From NCBI GenBank assembly GCA_037102815.1, contig BTPP01000003.1, positions 1,736,001 to 1,800,000 of the forward strand: DNA of 64,000 bases, written 5' to 3'. Positions 1 through 11,900 of this stretch are shown in pieces; the stretch's first letter is position 1; every line of letters begins with the position of its first letter. Made by a program: the position numbers and the translations under genes. The notes beneath the pieces are model-generated. The model ran no database searches. It was given only the letters and a program-made list of their open reading frames with translations, and was not told the origin of the DNA. The stretch is from Neurospora intermedia. Its lineage: Eukaryota; Ascomycota; Sordariomycetes; Sordariales; Sordariaceae.

Positions 1-179
1 CCGCCGGCGTTCCTGCTGCTCCCGCCCCCGCTCCCGCTGTCAAGGATGAGGCTACTAGCCCTGCTCGTGATGGCGTCAAGTCGCCACAGCCCCAAAAACA
101 GCAAGAGAAGGAGAAAACGCCGCCGCCACCCGCTGTCGTCCGTGCGGGTAGCGAAGAGGGCGAGATTGAGGAGGACTAA
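1..179 (+). CDS. 3' end of an unidentified protein-coding gene
   Basis: The window opens inside an open frame (first whole codon at base 3) that ends with TAA at 177-179. The visible 58 residues are low-complexity: an Ala/Pro stretch, a Lys/Gln/Glu stretch (QPQKQQEKEK), a run of four prolines, and a very acidic end (EEGEIEED). Codon choice is GC-rich and typical of the coding genes nearby, which is why I take it as real. Such disordered acidic tails occur on many nuclear proteins (kinases, THO or splicing factors), so the family cannot be named from this piece. The body of the gene lies to the left of the window. Confidence 0.6.
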   Translation, partial: AGVPAAPAPAPAVKDEATSPARDGVKSPQPQKQQEKEKTPPPPAVVRAGSEEGEIEED

Positions 180-1156
180 GTGCCTGACCGTTCAAGGCTG
201 GCTCCAAGCCAGGATTTGTCGGGGTTACGGAAGGGTTATGTGTACCTCCGCCTGAAAGCGTTGGGAAGTCCGGATGGCTATATATGCAGTCTGAAAGTAC
301 TCTCGTACGTGTTTACCACCACCGCTTCCCATCCCTAATCATCAATAGCAAAAACTCTTTTTTCTGTAATTGTCTTTTTCTTCAGTAATTGTCTTTTTCT
401 TCTGTCTCTCTTTCCATCCGCCTTCGTTATGGCTCTGGCCAGGTAGAAAACTATGCGCATAACAAAAAAAGTTGGAAAGAACGAGCGATCGATTGGATGG
501 TTAATGTGTTAAAAGGACGGGCGTTAACAGACGTTGTCCATCATCGGTGAGTAGACTATATCCTTCCGATTCAATGTGTTGTGTCGTATAGTTGCTTAAA
601 TATCCAGCATCTTTGTATATGCCATCATCTACTGGTGAGTTTGGCTTCCTACTCTACTGATGAATCGTCGACTACCTAACGGCCGAAGGAAGATCACACA
701 TATCATTCTGTCTTTCAGGTGAGTAGAATGGTTTCTGTACGCTCAAGTGAGACTATTTATCGTGTAGTGCATCCCAAGTAGTAGAAGCAACGATCACGGG
801 AAGCAAGGCAAACGGGAGTGAAAAAAACCAGAAGAAAAAAAAGAGAAAAAAAAGAAAAGGAAACTCACAAAACCGTGAAAGAAACCCGGATGGAAACTAC
901 AGCCACGAAAGATCATGTAGCAACAATAGCAGAAACAAGGTCCAAAAATTGAGCAAGTAAAAATGTTTCGCCCATCTCTCTATCGTATCGTTTTGATCTT
1001 CCGAACTGCTCCCTACTTCGTCGTATCACACTCTATGTCCAGAACCGTTTAGCTCCCGTGGTAGCCAAGTAATTTTGAAGCACTAATGTAAGCCGACCTA
1101 GACGAACTTTGTCCATATGAGGACGGAACACACTCGTTTGTACAGTCCATGAGAGT

Positions 1157-1158
<2 letters not shown>

Positions 1159-1199
<41 letters not shown>
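1159..1199. repeat. Poly-T homopolymer, 41 bases
   Basis: An uninterrupted run of 41 T residues lies in the intergenic region. It is not next to any transposon sequence I can recognise and is probably a slippage-prone simple repeat. Confidence 0.95.
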
Positions 1200-1775
1200 C
1201 TATAGCTCGATACTTTTTGGGTCAACTTTCCCAGGCGTTTTCCAGATCCGGTTCATGCGCACTCATCGATCCATGAATCAAGTTTAACCTCGCTGTCTTG
1301 AAATATTCCGACTCAGGTACAACAAGGGTTCAAAGATTATTCTAGCTCAGGATCGATCTTGTCCCTAATAGCAAGAGTATCAGTATCAAGCTAACAAGGT
1401 GATATAACTAAGCCAGCATTTGGATGGCCGCGCTACGGGATCAAGATAATTTTGTTTCCTTCCTTCCAGTCTTGTGTGATAATGCCACACTCCGTGATCG
1501 TGATCGAACTAGAAGTGCTGAATTTATTCAGACGCCCCTTCAACCATGACATCAAGTGCCTCCGTACTGCCTGCCCAGGTAAAGCGAGCTATGAGTATGA
1601 GTGTTGCAGCATGGCAGGAAACTGCTCAGAGAATACCTACCTACCTACCTCGGCTTCAGGCGCCTGGACACCGTCCGTCCATCCAACCTGTCATCTACCG
1701 TAGAAACTTGCGCCAGATTGGCAAAAGACTATCCTATCCCTCTTTAGGCGCCTGACAGACAGGAAGCATAGAAGG

Positions 1776-1967
1776 CAGGTAGGCAGGCAGGCAGCATACA
1801 GAAAGAATGTGCTCTGCTGGCCCAGTTTTTGAATGAATGTAGTAAGTGGTACTTACAGACAGTCAAAAAGGGCCGAGTTGACAAGCCCCCGCCCGACCAG
1901 TGTGAGTGAGTGAGTGACATGGCCCTCTTCTACCTTAACACACACATACATACACACACATATATTT
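1776..1967. repeat. Cluster of short microsatellites
   Basis: Three simple repeats sit within 200 bases: GGCA/GGTA tetranucleotides at about 1776-1796, a GTGA/GAGT run at about 1902-1917, and a CA/CATA run at about 1938-1967. They lie in non-coding sequence. Confidence 0.8.
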
Positions 1968-3046
1968 TTGTACAGGAAGCCGGATGCGAGCCTTACAGGA
2001 CTGTGCTTATTCTGCTCATGCTCAGATAACTTGGTTTTCTGGCTGGCAGTAGAGGTTTGCCAATCTGGTTTCTACGGTAAAGGACGTGTGATTATTGAGA
2101 TTCTCTCCAATATGCATCATCGAACCGCCGCTATAAGTCATATGCGGGTTGGGTAGCATGTGCTACTGTCATGAAGGAGGGTTGCGGCTTGGGAAAGTGT
2201 GAACATTGAAGACCAAGGGGTAAGATCAATCTGTCTTTGGGCTTTTGGGAGTCTTTCGTAGTTCGCGCGCCGGGACGGTACTTTGTCTGATCTTCTAGAA
2301 TCGCCTCTGCCTTTGTCCTCGCAGCGCAGTACATGAGGGACGAGGCGTTTCTCGTCCTGAAGAATGCCAGCTCGGCGGCAAGAGAAGCGCGATACCACAA
2401 CTTGAATGGATGCAGTTGATATATGTGTATATGTATCAAAACAATTCGGATATTCCCACTTAAAATTCAACGTGTATTCATCAACTAGTCAGATCGATCG
2501 CCTCCGTTGCAAACCTCCCCTTATCCCATTCTTTATGCTTTGGTCCCCTCAAAACAGCCACTTGGTTCTGAGAGTTCCGGCGGCAGTCGCCCTGCTTGAC
2601 CCGTTGCCCCTCAATCTACAAAAAGTTCCAATCCAGGTTGGTGGTTTCCCCCCGTCCGCTGTTGTAGTCAACCCTCAAGCAAGGGTTTCGCCAAAACCAA
2701 AAAGACAGCGCAAACTTTCTCACAAAACATGTGACGGAGGGGTATATCTCTCTCTTTTCGTAGGACCAGGCAACAGGGAACAGACTGCCGCCGCCGGGGT
2801 TAATCATTCGGCGCGTCGTCCTCAGACGAAGAAGAGACAGTTTCGAGATCTGAACCAGAACCGCCGCCGCCGCTACCGCTACCGTCCCCGGCGCCGCAAT
2901 GAATGGAGGAACTGCTAATTTCTTTTTGGACGCCTAGAACGCCGGAATCCGATGCATCATCATAACAACGACGGTGGCGTTTAGTATTGTTGCCTCTGCC
3001 GCTATTTTTATTATTCTTGGGAAGAACATCATTGGAGATGCCGTCT

Positions 3047-5397
3047 TTAACTGCTCTTCTCGGGATCGTCCAAGAAGAACTATACGGGAAAACAATGTTA
3101 GTATGAGGTCGCAGGATGGAAATTTTTTTTCCAAGATTGAAACAGAAACAAAACTTACGTAGTTGCCACTGAGCTTCTGCTCCTGGTCAAGCTGAGAGTT
3201 CAGCTTGTTGATACGAGGGCGATAGTTGGTAGGATCACGGCGGAAAGTGACATCAAGGTTCTTCAAGAAGGTGTTGCAGCCAGTAAGCAAAGACTCGGGC
3301 TTGTTGGCGTGAGCGTCGATACCAGGCTTGCCATCAAAGACAATAACACGGTCGGCAAGGTAAGTGGCCATGATGAAATCGTGCTCGACGATGAAGGCAG
3401 TCTTCTTGGCGTGCATAATGAAACGCTTGATAACACGGGAGGCAATGATACGTTGCTCGGAGTCGAGATCTGGAAGAAAGTTAGAAATGCATTTTAAGGG
3501 GGTGGGAAAAGGGTTCACGTACAGGCAGAAGGCTCATCGATGAGGTAGATATCAGCAGGAATACCGAGAGCAAGAACGATGGCAACTCTTTGAAGTTCAC
3601 CACCGGACAGATGCTTGACTTCCTGGTCAATGAAATCATCAAGCTTCAGAGGCTTGACGACATCAGTCTGGAACTGAGGAGACAAGAAAGCAGCCTTGAT
3701 CTTCTTGAAGAACAGCTGGCGAACGGTACCCTCGAACTTGGGAGTGATGGTCTGGGGCTTCATGGAGATCTTCATCTCGGGAACCCTCTTGGTGCCGTCA
3801 GGCTTAAGAACACCGGCCAAGAGACGGCAGAAGGTGGTCTTTCCAGTACCGTTCTCACCCATCATGACGATAATCTCGGAATCAGAGAAAGAACCGGCGT
3901 CGATGGACAGGTGGAAGTTGCCCATGGTCTTCTCCATGGCAGGGTACTTGAAGGCGCGCGACTTTTCCTGAATGAACTCCTCAGTGCCTTCGGCAATGCG
4001 GAAGGTCAAGCTCTCGTCACGGAAACGCAAGTTCTCAGTAGGGATGTGGCCATCGAGGAAAATGTTGATGCCTTCACGGACGGAGTGAGGGAGGGTGACG
4101 ACACCGTAGACGGCGGGCTGACCGTAAAGACAGCAGACGTAATCAGAGAGGTAGTCGAGGACAGACAAGTCGTGCTCGACGACAATGACGTAGTCGTCGG
4201 GGCGGAGGAGAGAGCGAATGATGCGGGCGGCACTCAATCTTTGCTTGACATCGAGATACGAGGAAGGCTCGTCGAACATGTAGACATCGGCCTTCTGAAC
4301 GCAAACGGTACCGATGGCAAAACGCTGGAGCTCACCACCGGAAAGGAGGGTAACATCACGGTCGTAGATGTGGCGCAACTCTATTCAAGATCAGCCAGGG
4401 CGTCCAAATAAGCAAAACACAAAGCGCAAAGCATGTTGAACCTACCAAGGGTGTCGAGAACCTCGTCAAGATTATCGAGAGAACGGCGGCCCTCAATCAG
4501 GAACTTGACGCTCTTGTCGGGAGTGCGGATGGCCTTGGGGATCTGGTCGACGTACTGGGGCTTGACAACAGCCTTCAGGTCATCCTCAAGCAGCTTGGTG
4601 AAGTAGTCTGCGATTTGTCAATCCTCTGATCTCCTTCCAAGGTAAGCCGTATTCCTTACTCTGCAACTCAGAACCGCGGAAGTACTTGATGACGTCCTCC
4701 CAGTCAGGCGGGTTGTCGTACCTGCCCAGGTTGGGCTTAAGCTTTCCGGAGAGAATCTTGAGCGCGGTACTCTTGCCGATACCGTTCGTTCCGACAAGAC
4801 CCAAGACGTTACCGGGGCGGGGCATGGGAAGACGGTGGAGCTTGAAGCTGTTGGCGGCATAGCGATGGGTGATCTGGCTCTCGAGGTTGGTGGGCAGGTT
4901 GATAATGGTGATGGCGCCGAAGGGGCAGCGCTTGGGGCAGATACCACAACCAATGCACAGCTGTTCGGAGATGAAGGCGATGCGCGACTCGGGAGACACC
5001 TAGAGATCGGATGTCAGGAGGATGTTGTCGCGCAAAACACGGGGATCGCAAGGGGTCCGGAGAGATATTACCTCGATCTGTTGGAGAGCAGTTAGCTGTT
5101 TGGTCCTGTTACCGCAAGAGGACTATGGAGAAGAGGGAAGCTTACACAGAGTTTACCGGAGCGCACAACGGGGCATGACTTCTTGCATTCCTGGCGACAC
5201 TTTTTGGGCTTGCACTTGTCGCTACTGACGATAGCGATACTACAGATACGAAACAGGCGAGGTCAGCAATGTGGAAGCCAGACAGCGCATACAGCCAGAC
5301 CAGCACAAGCCAGTCTCGGCCGATGCTTCTATAAGCAGAGCACACGTGCGTGTGCGGCCTTGGGATCGTAAACGCACCGAGTGAGTTTGTCCGACAT
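3047..5397 (-). CDS. rli1: RLI1/ABCE1 ribosome-recycling ATPase, eight exons
   Basis: Exons on the minus strand: 5378-5397, 5146-5239, 5072-5077, 4660-4999, 4446-4607, 3523-4380, 3159-3469 and 3047-3079. They join to a 607-residue protein, the usual ABCE1 length. Eight cysteines (16, 21, 25, 29 and 55, 58, 61, 65) fit the two [4Fe-4S] clusters of the family. Two ABC domains follow, with Walker A motifs GTNGIGKST (about 110-118) and GENGTGKTT, each with an LSGGELQR signature and a Walker B ending in DEPS. ABCE1 splits terminated or stalled ribosomes and also acts in initiation; it is cytosolic and essential. All seven introns (52-138 nt) have GT-AG ends and every exon phase closes. The third exon is only 6 nt and codes Ile39-Glu40. 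The last exon gives the tail [10 protein letters not shown]. Family identity is certain; the microexon is inferred from frame and conservation. Confidence 0.97.
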
Positions 5398-8300
5398 CTT
5401 GTCTATGGTTTCGCTCTGCGGACTGATCGAGATGGGTGACTGTGGGCGGACCGCTATCCTAGGCGCAAAGCGGGAAATGGGGGAGGGGGAGAAATTCTCA
5501 AGGTGCCGCACGTCTCGGAATGCTACGAGCAGAGTGGAGAGGGCCAAACAAGGCGGAGGAGGCTGACACTGGACTCTTAAGTTTCTCCAGAGGCAACGTG
5601 GGTCGACGCCGAGTTGTGGACAATGTCAGTTCCCTCGTCTCAAAAAATGTCGAGACCGCTGCACCGTGCGCCGAGTCCATCTGGTGGCAGGGCCCGGCGG
5701 ATCGTAAAAAAAAAGACCCCGCTTGCCCTGATGTGAAGTAAGGTAGGTGGGTAGGTCGTCGGGCTTCCTACTTAGGTACCTCTAGCCCCGCAATGCTATG
5801 TACCAACATGGTAGCAGGGTTGGAGCTACATAAGAGGTGTAAGCTGAAATATGCAACGGTTGATAGGTTACCTCTTCAAGGTACCAACTTTACCTACCTC
5901 TAGGTACCTAATGCCAGGTGAAAGTCCACTATTCCTATCCCGCTGTCATTCCATGTTTCCCTTGCCCTCCCCGTGTTCACTTTTTGTATGTAGAGGTAAC
6001 GACCGTCCATATAGGTACCTAAATTCCATCTCCCCAGTCGGGCAACTCTCAGTCCACACCATGATTTCTGTCTCAGGATTCTATAACATGACAAGAGCTT
6101 CTATCCTATCATTGCGGTTGTACCAAGTAGAGGTATCTAGCTGATGTTCACGCAAGTGGTCGTCCACATTGGGTTCCACTTTTACTATTGTTTCTCTGTC
6201 CTTTGTTCTGTTTCCGCTTCCCATTGATCTTCGCTTCATTTCAGTACAAATTCTGACTAAGGATTCTTACAGTGACCCAAGTGGCATCGTGGAGAGTTGA
6301 ATAATCATGGGCGTGTACTTAATTAATGTCTTGCTGAGGTCAGTTTGTGCTCATTATCAGCCAAAACAGATCCGATTTCTGCTGAACACAGCCTTACATC
6401 GCCTATTTTCCCGAACACATGGTCATCGCTTCCGTTGGACGACTATAATGCGAATGATGATGACTAGACAGTTTCATTGGTATTGCCACTTTCTTTGTCC
6501 AGGCGATGATAGTTTCCTCCGTGGGTGAACACACCCGACCCATCCTTTCACAAGTGAGCGTTTATGTCTAGTATCCCCTCGGCTAAAGATAGTTCGTCAA
6601 TGGCGGCGTATTGTTTGTTTGGAGGGGAGTATGGCCGACCGACGACATCAAGCTTGATCATGACGCTCGGTACGAGGAGGTGCATAGCTAGTTAGGGTTG
6701 ACAACTAAAAGCGCTCGGACTCCTCCCACAACCGTATCGTTTAAAGAAATCACTCGCAGCATGACGGATGCCGTCAACGATCACGATGCAGAGAGGCGCA
6801 GGGTTACTGACATCAAACCGGACTTCCGAACAGAGCTCTGGCTGCCTGTCGACATATATTCCCTGCGCCCCGGTCGGGCGCTGACTCACAATCAAGCTAC
6901 CCTGATAGTAGTCTATCCCACATGGTGTTGTCCACAGACAGAAATGACATCGGCATCAAGACATTGAAGATAGTTGACAGTGGTCAATGTTGACACTCAA
7001 GGAAGGCTGATGGGCCCAGCAGCACGGGATCGTGTGGGTCCATCGTCCTGGACGGATCTGCTCCAGCTGAGTCTGGGGAGCGGTGCCTCTACCCACTTGG
7101 ACATACAATGTCTGTCCTCATAATCTGAAGGGAGTTTAGGACTGGTCAGATAGGCATCAGACGGGAATAAAGTCTTTAATCAGGTATATCTGGTTCTCTC
7201 TGACACTTTGTGGAATGGATTTAATACGTAGAGGTGGCCCCGCACAATCACGTACAAGATATTGTCGGCCTGACTGCCCGCCTGGGCTTGCCTGCGTCGG
7301 CTCGCAGTAGGTTTTCTTCGGAGCCGGAGCTCCAGTGGTGGGAATTCATCCAAATCACCTTGGTGCCGGTGCTCGCGGTGTAACAAGCTGAAGTGAAGCA
7401 CCAGGCGGGAGAGACCAGTGCATGGCTGGCACCTGCACCAGAGCTGACAAAGAATACCCCTTCGACGCCAACATGCCTACCTAGAAAAACCGGGCGACGT
7501 CCACGTACCGGGAGTATTCTCAGCTTGTCGTCCATCTTCCATCCTTCCCACCTTGTTGATTCCCAAGTCGCACCGGTACACAGTCTATGTGCCATCAACC
7601 GACAACAACACTTCTCTGAATCATTTGTTGTTATATCAACCACGTTCCATCCTTGAACTTCTTCCAGTGTTGTATAACCTGGTAGCTGAACAGCCATAAC
7701 CATTGATATATACCACTACCTCCAAGCAATTGAATCGGGAATCGCCCACACTCACCTGCCTCACACCGCCCGCGCCGTTTGGAAGGGCACGATCGGAGTG
7801 GGCAACCAACGAGCTGGCAAGCTCCAGCGATGATATCCGACCAGGCTCGAGCCGCGTTGGGTTTGTGTCCTCTTATTCGTCCTTTCCAAACCCAAACTTA
7901 CAAGAAACATTGATCTTACAGATCTTCGTCACACAACTGAAATTCGTGCGTTGTGAGCAAAACGGGCAAGGATCGTGACAGCGCCCATCTCACTGGATTA
8001 GGCAAGTGTACTTCCTCCTGGCGCTACCATCCAGTGAAAGAGAACATCATTGAAGTGGTCAGATCACAAGACGCGCGTTACATTTCGGTTTCGGTAATTA
8101 CGGAGCTGAAACCTTGCAGTCTGGGTATCGACTCTGGCGGCCCCACACTTGAGTTCGGAGGTTGCTTCCAATGCAACTGACCAATCAGAGAGCGGGACTG
8201 AGCAAGCATTGAGTTGAGGGCAAGCGGGCCTCGTCTGAAGCACAAGCCAGGCAGTGGCCCACTGGCGTTGCTGGTTCTGGTTCACCATTTTCATGGATTC

Positions 8301-8959
8301 TTCTCCTCCGTCCATCACTGCGATTTTCCGCTACACCATCACCACTGCCAGCCCCCTCCCAGGGTCTCCGGCCTTGACCATTTCCCCCACCACCACTCCT
8401 CCCACGGCACCGCGATTGTGAATCTCGGACTTGAAGATTCACTCTGCAGTCTGCTGCCTGGAGGCTCTTAATTCTTCCATGACTTGTGAGTCCAGCCACT
8501 GCCGCCCACTGCCCACTGCCCACTGCGTGCCCTGCCCTGCGTATTCGCCTTGCATTTTCCCCATCATTTCGCCCATCGAAGCGGGCCTCGTCGCCCTTGA
8601 TATCCATCGTCTACCAGCTTGTAGAGGTCGCCAGACCGTCGATTCTTGATGAATATCGCCTCTACAGCTGCCCTAGACCATGGTCTGCTCTCCCGTGCCC
8701 TCAGGGCGCCCATACGCGACTGCAATCGCCGTCGCCGTCCGCCTCATCATCCACAGCCTTGCCTCCATCACTTACACGCGAGCCAATGCGACAATCATCA
8801 TTGAGACTCGTCCGCTACCCCGATGCCGGATTTCTCTGATGATTCCGGGTCGCAAGAGTGGCCTCTTTCCATCGCCCCAAGTAGTGATTCGTAAATGACG
8901 CGTACCGCTGGCTGACATCGTCGTCTTACAGCAGGCAGCCTCCGCGTCTAAGTCTCAAA
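5398..8959. other. Long divergent intergenic region between RLI1 and CHD1
   Basis: About 3.6 kb separate the divergent starts of RLI1 and CHD1. The open frames here (the longest about 150 codons at 7248-7703 on the minus strand) lack conserved motifs and splice logic, so I see no gene. The palindrome TAGGTACC(T/A) recurs at 5773, 5901 and 6012. The last 700 bases before CHD1 are pyrimidine-rich with CACC/CATC runs, as in Neurospora leaders, and a possible short 5'-UTR intron ends at about 8931. Confidence 0.6.
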
Positions 8960-11900
8960 ATGTCGACATCTCCCGAATCCGGTCCGGTGTTCGGGCATGT
9001 GTCACCGCCGGCGGATGACAGCCACTTCAACTTCGCCAATGATACCGAAAGCACGAGCGACCTTTCCGACGTTAATGCCGCCGAGGCCGACCCGAATGAC
9101 GACGCCGACGCCCAGTCGTATCAGCCTGCCGACGAGGCTGTCTCGCCGATACAAAAACCCGAGTTGACGCTCGAGGAAGCGTCCGATTCAGCAAGTGATA
9201 ACGACGCGTCAGATGACGGAGACTTTGACGCCCCCGATAGCCCCAGGTCTGCTCAGAGCAACGAAGTCGTGTCTGCCTCGTCGTCCCGTACCGTCGTGAA
9301 GCGCAAAGTCGCCCACGCGACCGAGGATGATTACATCAGAGAGAATCCTGCCCTGTATGGGTTGAGGAGGAGTGTACGAACATCCCGCATTCTTGTTGTG
9401 TTATACCATGCTAACGACCTACAACAGTCACGCCCTACACAACGCCGTGCGCAGATCGTAAGTGGATCAAGATGAGCTCTCGTCGTTACGCCTCTCCTAA
9501 CTGAGTAAACAGATCGACTCAGATGAGGAAGATGAACCATCCGAATCGGATGCCACACCGGTGTCTAGAAAGCCTGCGAAGAGACGTCGGGTTGAACGCT
9601 CGTTGCCTGGTAAGTTTTCACCCGTCATACTCCTCGGCATTTTGTTTCACTGCTGACTTGTCGTGATTTCCAGCTTCCAAGCGTGGCACTCCTGCTCGCC
9701 AACCCTCAATCGATGATTCCGACTCGGACACATATGGAGGCGCCAAAGCCCGCAGCTTCCAAAGAAAGGTCCGCAGGCAACAAGAACAGGACCCTGCCTT
9801 GGCTTTTAGCGAAAAGAGATGGTCTAGCCGTCGGGCGGCCCAGGTCTCAGCCGGCGCCTACCAAGAAAGTGACGCAGAAGAAGATGAAGAGGACGACTCC
9901 GAGCTTACCCCCAACTACTGGTCTGCCACTGTCGAGGATAACTCGCCATACATCGAGAAAATCCTCGGTCATCGTCCTAAGGAGGGTGTCGAGGTCACAG
10001 GGGATTCTACGCGACACGACTTTGAATACTTCATCAAGTGGCAGGGACAATCATATCCCCACAACACCTGGGAAACTACGGAAACTGTCGCAGGCTTCCG
10101 AGGCTTTCGCCGCCTCGAAAACTATTACAAGAAGGTTGTTGAGTACGAACTGGAGATGCAATTCGGTGGCGACGATATCAGTCCGGAGCAGAAAGAGCAG
10201 TGGTACCTGGATAGAGAACGTGAGCAAGAGGCCCTCGAAGACTACACAAAGGTCGAGCGCGTTGTGGCTGTCAGAGACGGTGATGAGGGCACCGAGTATT
10301 ACATCAAGTGGAAGGGCCTGCAATACGACGAGTGCACTTGGGAAGCCGAGTCTCTCGTGGCCGAACTTGCTCAGGACAAGATTGACCAGTTCCTCGACCG
10401 TTGCAACCGGTCATGGCAGTCCGACCGCAAGCAAACCAACCCCGATACCCGGTCGAGGATGACCAAACTGGAAAAGCAGCCTGACTATATCAAGGGCGGC
10501 GAGCTTCGCGAGTTCCAAATGAAAGGCCTTAACTTCCTTGCTCTCAACTGGGTAAGGGGCAACAACGTCATCTTAGCCGATGAAATGGGTCTGGGAAAGA
10601 CTGTCCAAAGCGTCTCGTTCCTCAGCTGGTTACGGAATGAACGCGGCCAAGAAGGACCGTTCCTTGTCGTCGCTCCTCTTAGCGTTATCCCCGCTTGGTG
10701 CGATACCTTTAATCATTGGGCTCCGGATCTCAATTACGTCGTTTACCTAGGCCCAGAGGCAGCTCGGTCCAACATCCGAGATTACGAACTTTTTGTGGAT
10801 GGTAACCCGAAGAAGACCAAGTTCAATGTCTTAGTCACTTCCTATGACTACATCTTGGCCGATGCGGATCATCTCAAAAACATCAAATGGCAAGTTCTCG
10901 CTGTTGACGAGGCCCATCGTCTCAAGAACCGAGAGTCACAACTTTACATCAAGCTCAATAACTTCGGCGTCCCTTGCAAGGTCCTCATTACCGGCACACC
11001 CATTCAGAACAATCTAGCCGAACTCTCAGCCCTCCTCGACTTCCTCAACCCCGGAAAAGTCGTCATTGATGAGGAGCTTGAAGCGTTGTCTACCGCAGAT
11101 AACAAAGGTCCGACTGATGAAGAACAGGATGAGGCCAGGCGTATCAGGACCCAAGAGAAGCTCCGCGAGTTGCATCAGTCAATCGCTCCTTTCATTTTGC
11201 GTCGCACCAAGGAGACAGTCGAGTCGGACCTTCCCCCCAAAACCGAAAAGATCATCCGAGTTGAGTTGTCTGACGTGCAACTTGACTACTACAAGAACAT
11301 TCTCACACGCAACTATGCTGCCCTCAGCGACGCGAGCAACGGCCACAAGCAATCGTTGCTCAACATCATGATGGAGCTGAAGAAAGTCAGTAACCACCCG
11401 TACATGTTCCAGGGTGCCGAGGAGCGTGTCCTCAACGGCAGCACACGCCGTGAAGACCAGATCAAGGGTCTCATTACAAGTAGCGGCAAGATGATGCTTC
11501 TTGATCAGCTGCTGGCGAAACTTAGGAAGGACGGACATCGTGTTCTGATCTTCAGCCAGATGGTCAAGATGCTAGACATTTTGGGTGACTATCTCCGTGT
11601 TCGCGGATATCAATTCCAGCGACTTGACGGTACCATTCCTGCTGGCCCAAGACGTATGGCCATCAATCATTTCAACGCCGAGGGCAGCGATGATTTCTGC
11701 TTCCTTTTGTCTACCCGTGCCGGTGGCCTTGGAATCAATCTTATGACGGCCGATACTGTCATCATCTATGACTCGGACTGGAATCCCCAGGCCGATCTAC
11801 AGGCAATGGCTCGAGCTCACCGTATCGGCCAAAAAAGACCTGTTAATGTCTACCGCCTCGTCGCCAAGCAGACTATTGAAGAGGAAGTTGTAAAGCGTGC

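Larger units (their letters stand above)
180..3046. other. Intergenic region between two convergent genes
   Basis: This 2.9-kb stretch holds the 3' flanks of the leftmost gene (+) and of RLI1 (-). I see a 41-base T run, short microsatellites and several chance open frames, but no frame with splice sites or recognisable protein. The part at about 2803-3046 is GC-rich and contains a minus-strand open frame discussed among the findings. Confidence 0.6.

Noticed and set aside
2406-2918. 170-codon plus-strand frame
   Set aside because: No motif, no leader logic, and its basic Arg-rich end is the complement of a Gly/Ser-coding stretch.
3047-3049. Stop-codon readthrough extension of RLI1
   Set aside because: The frame after TAA meets TGA within a few codons, so there is no readthrough product.
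7248-7703. 151-codon minus-strand frame between RLI1 and CHD1
   Set aside because: Composition and sequence look random and there is no recognisable domain or splice structure.
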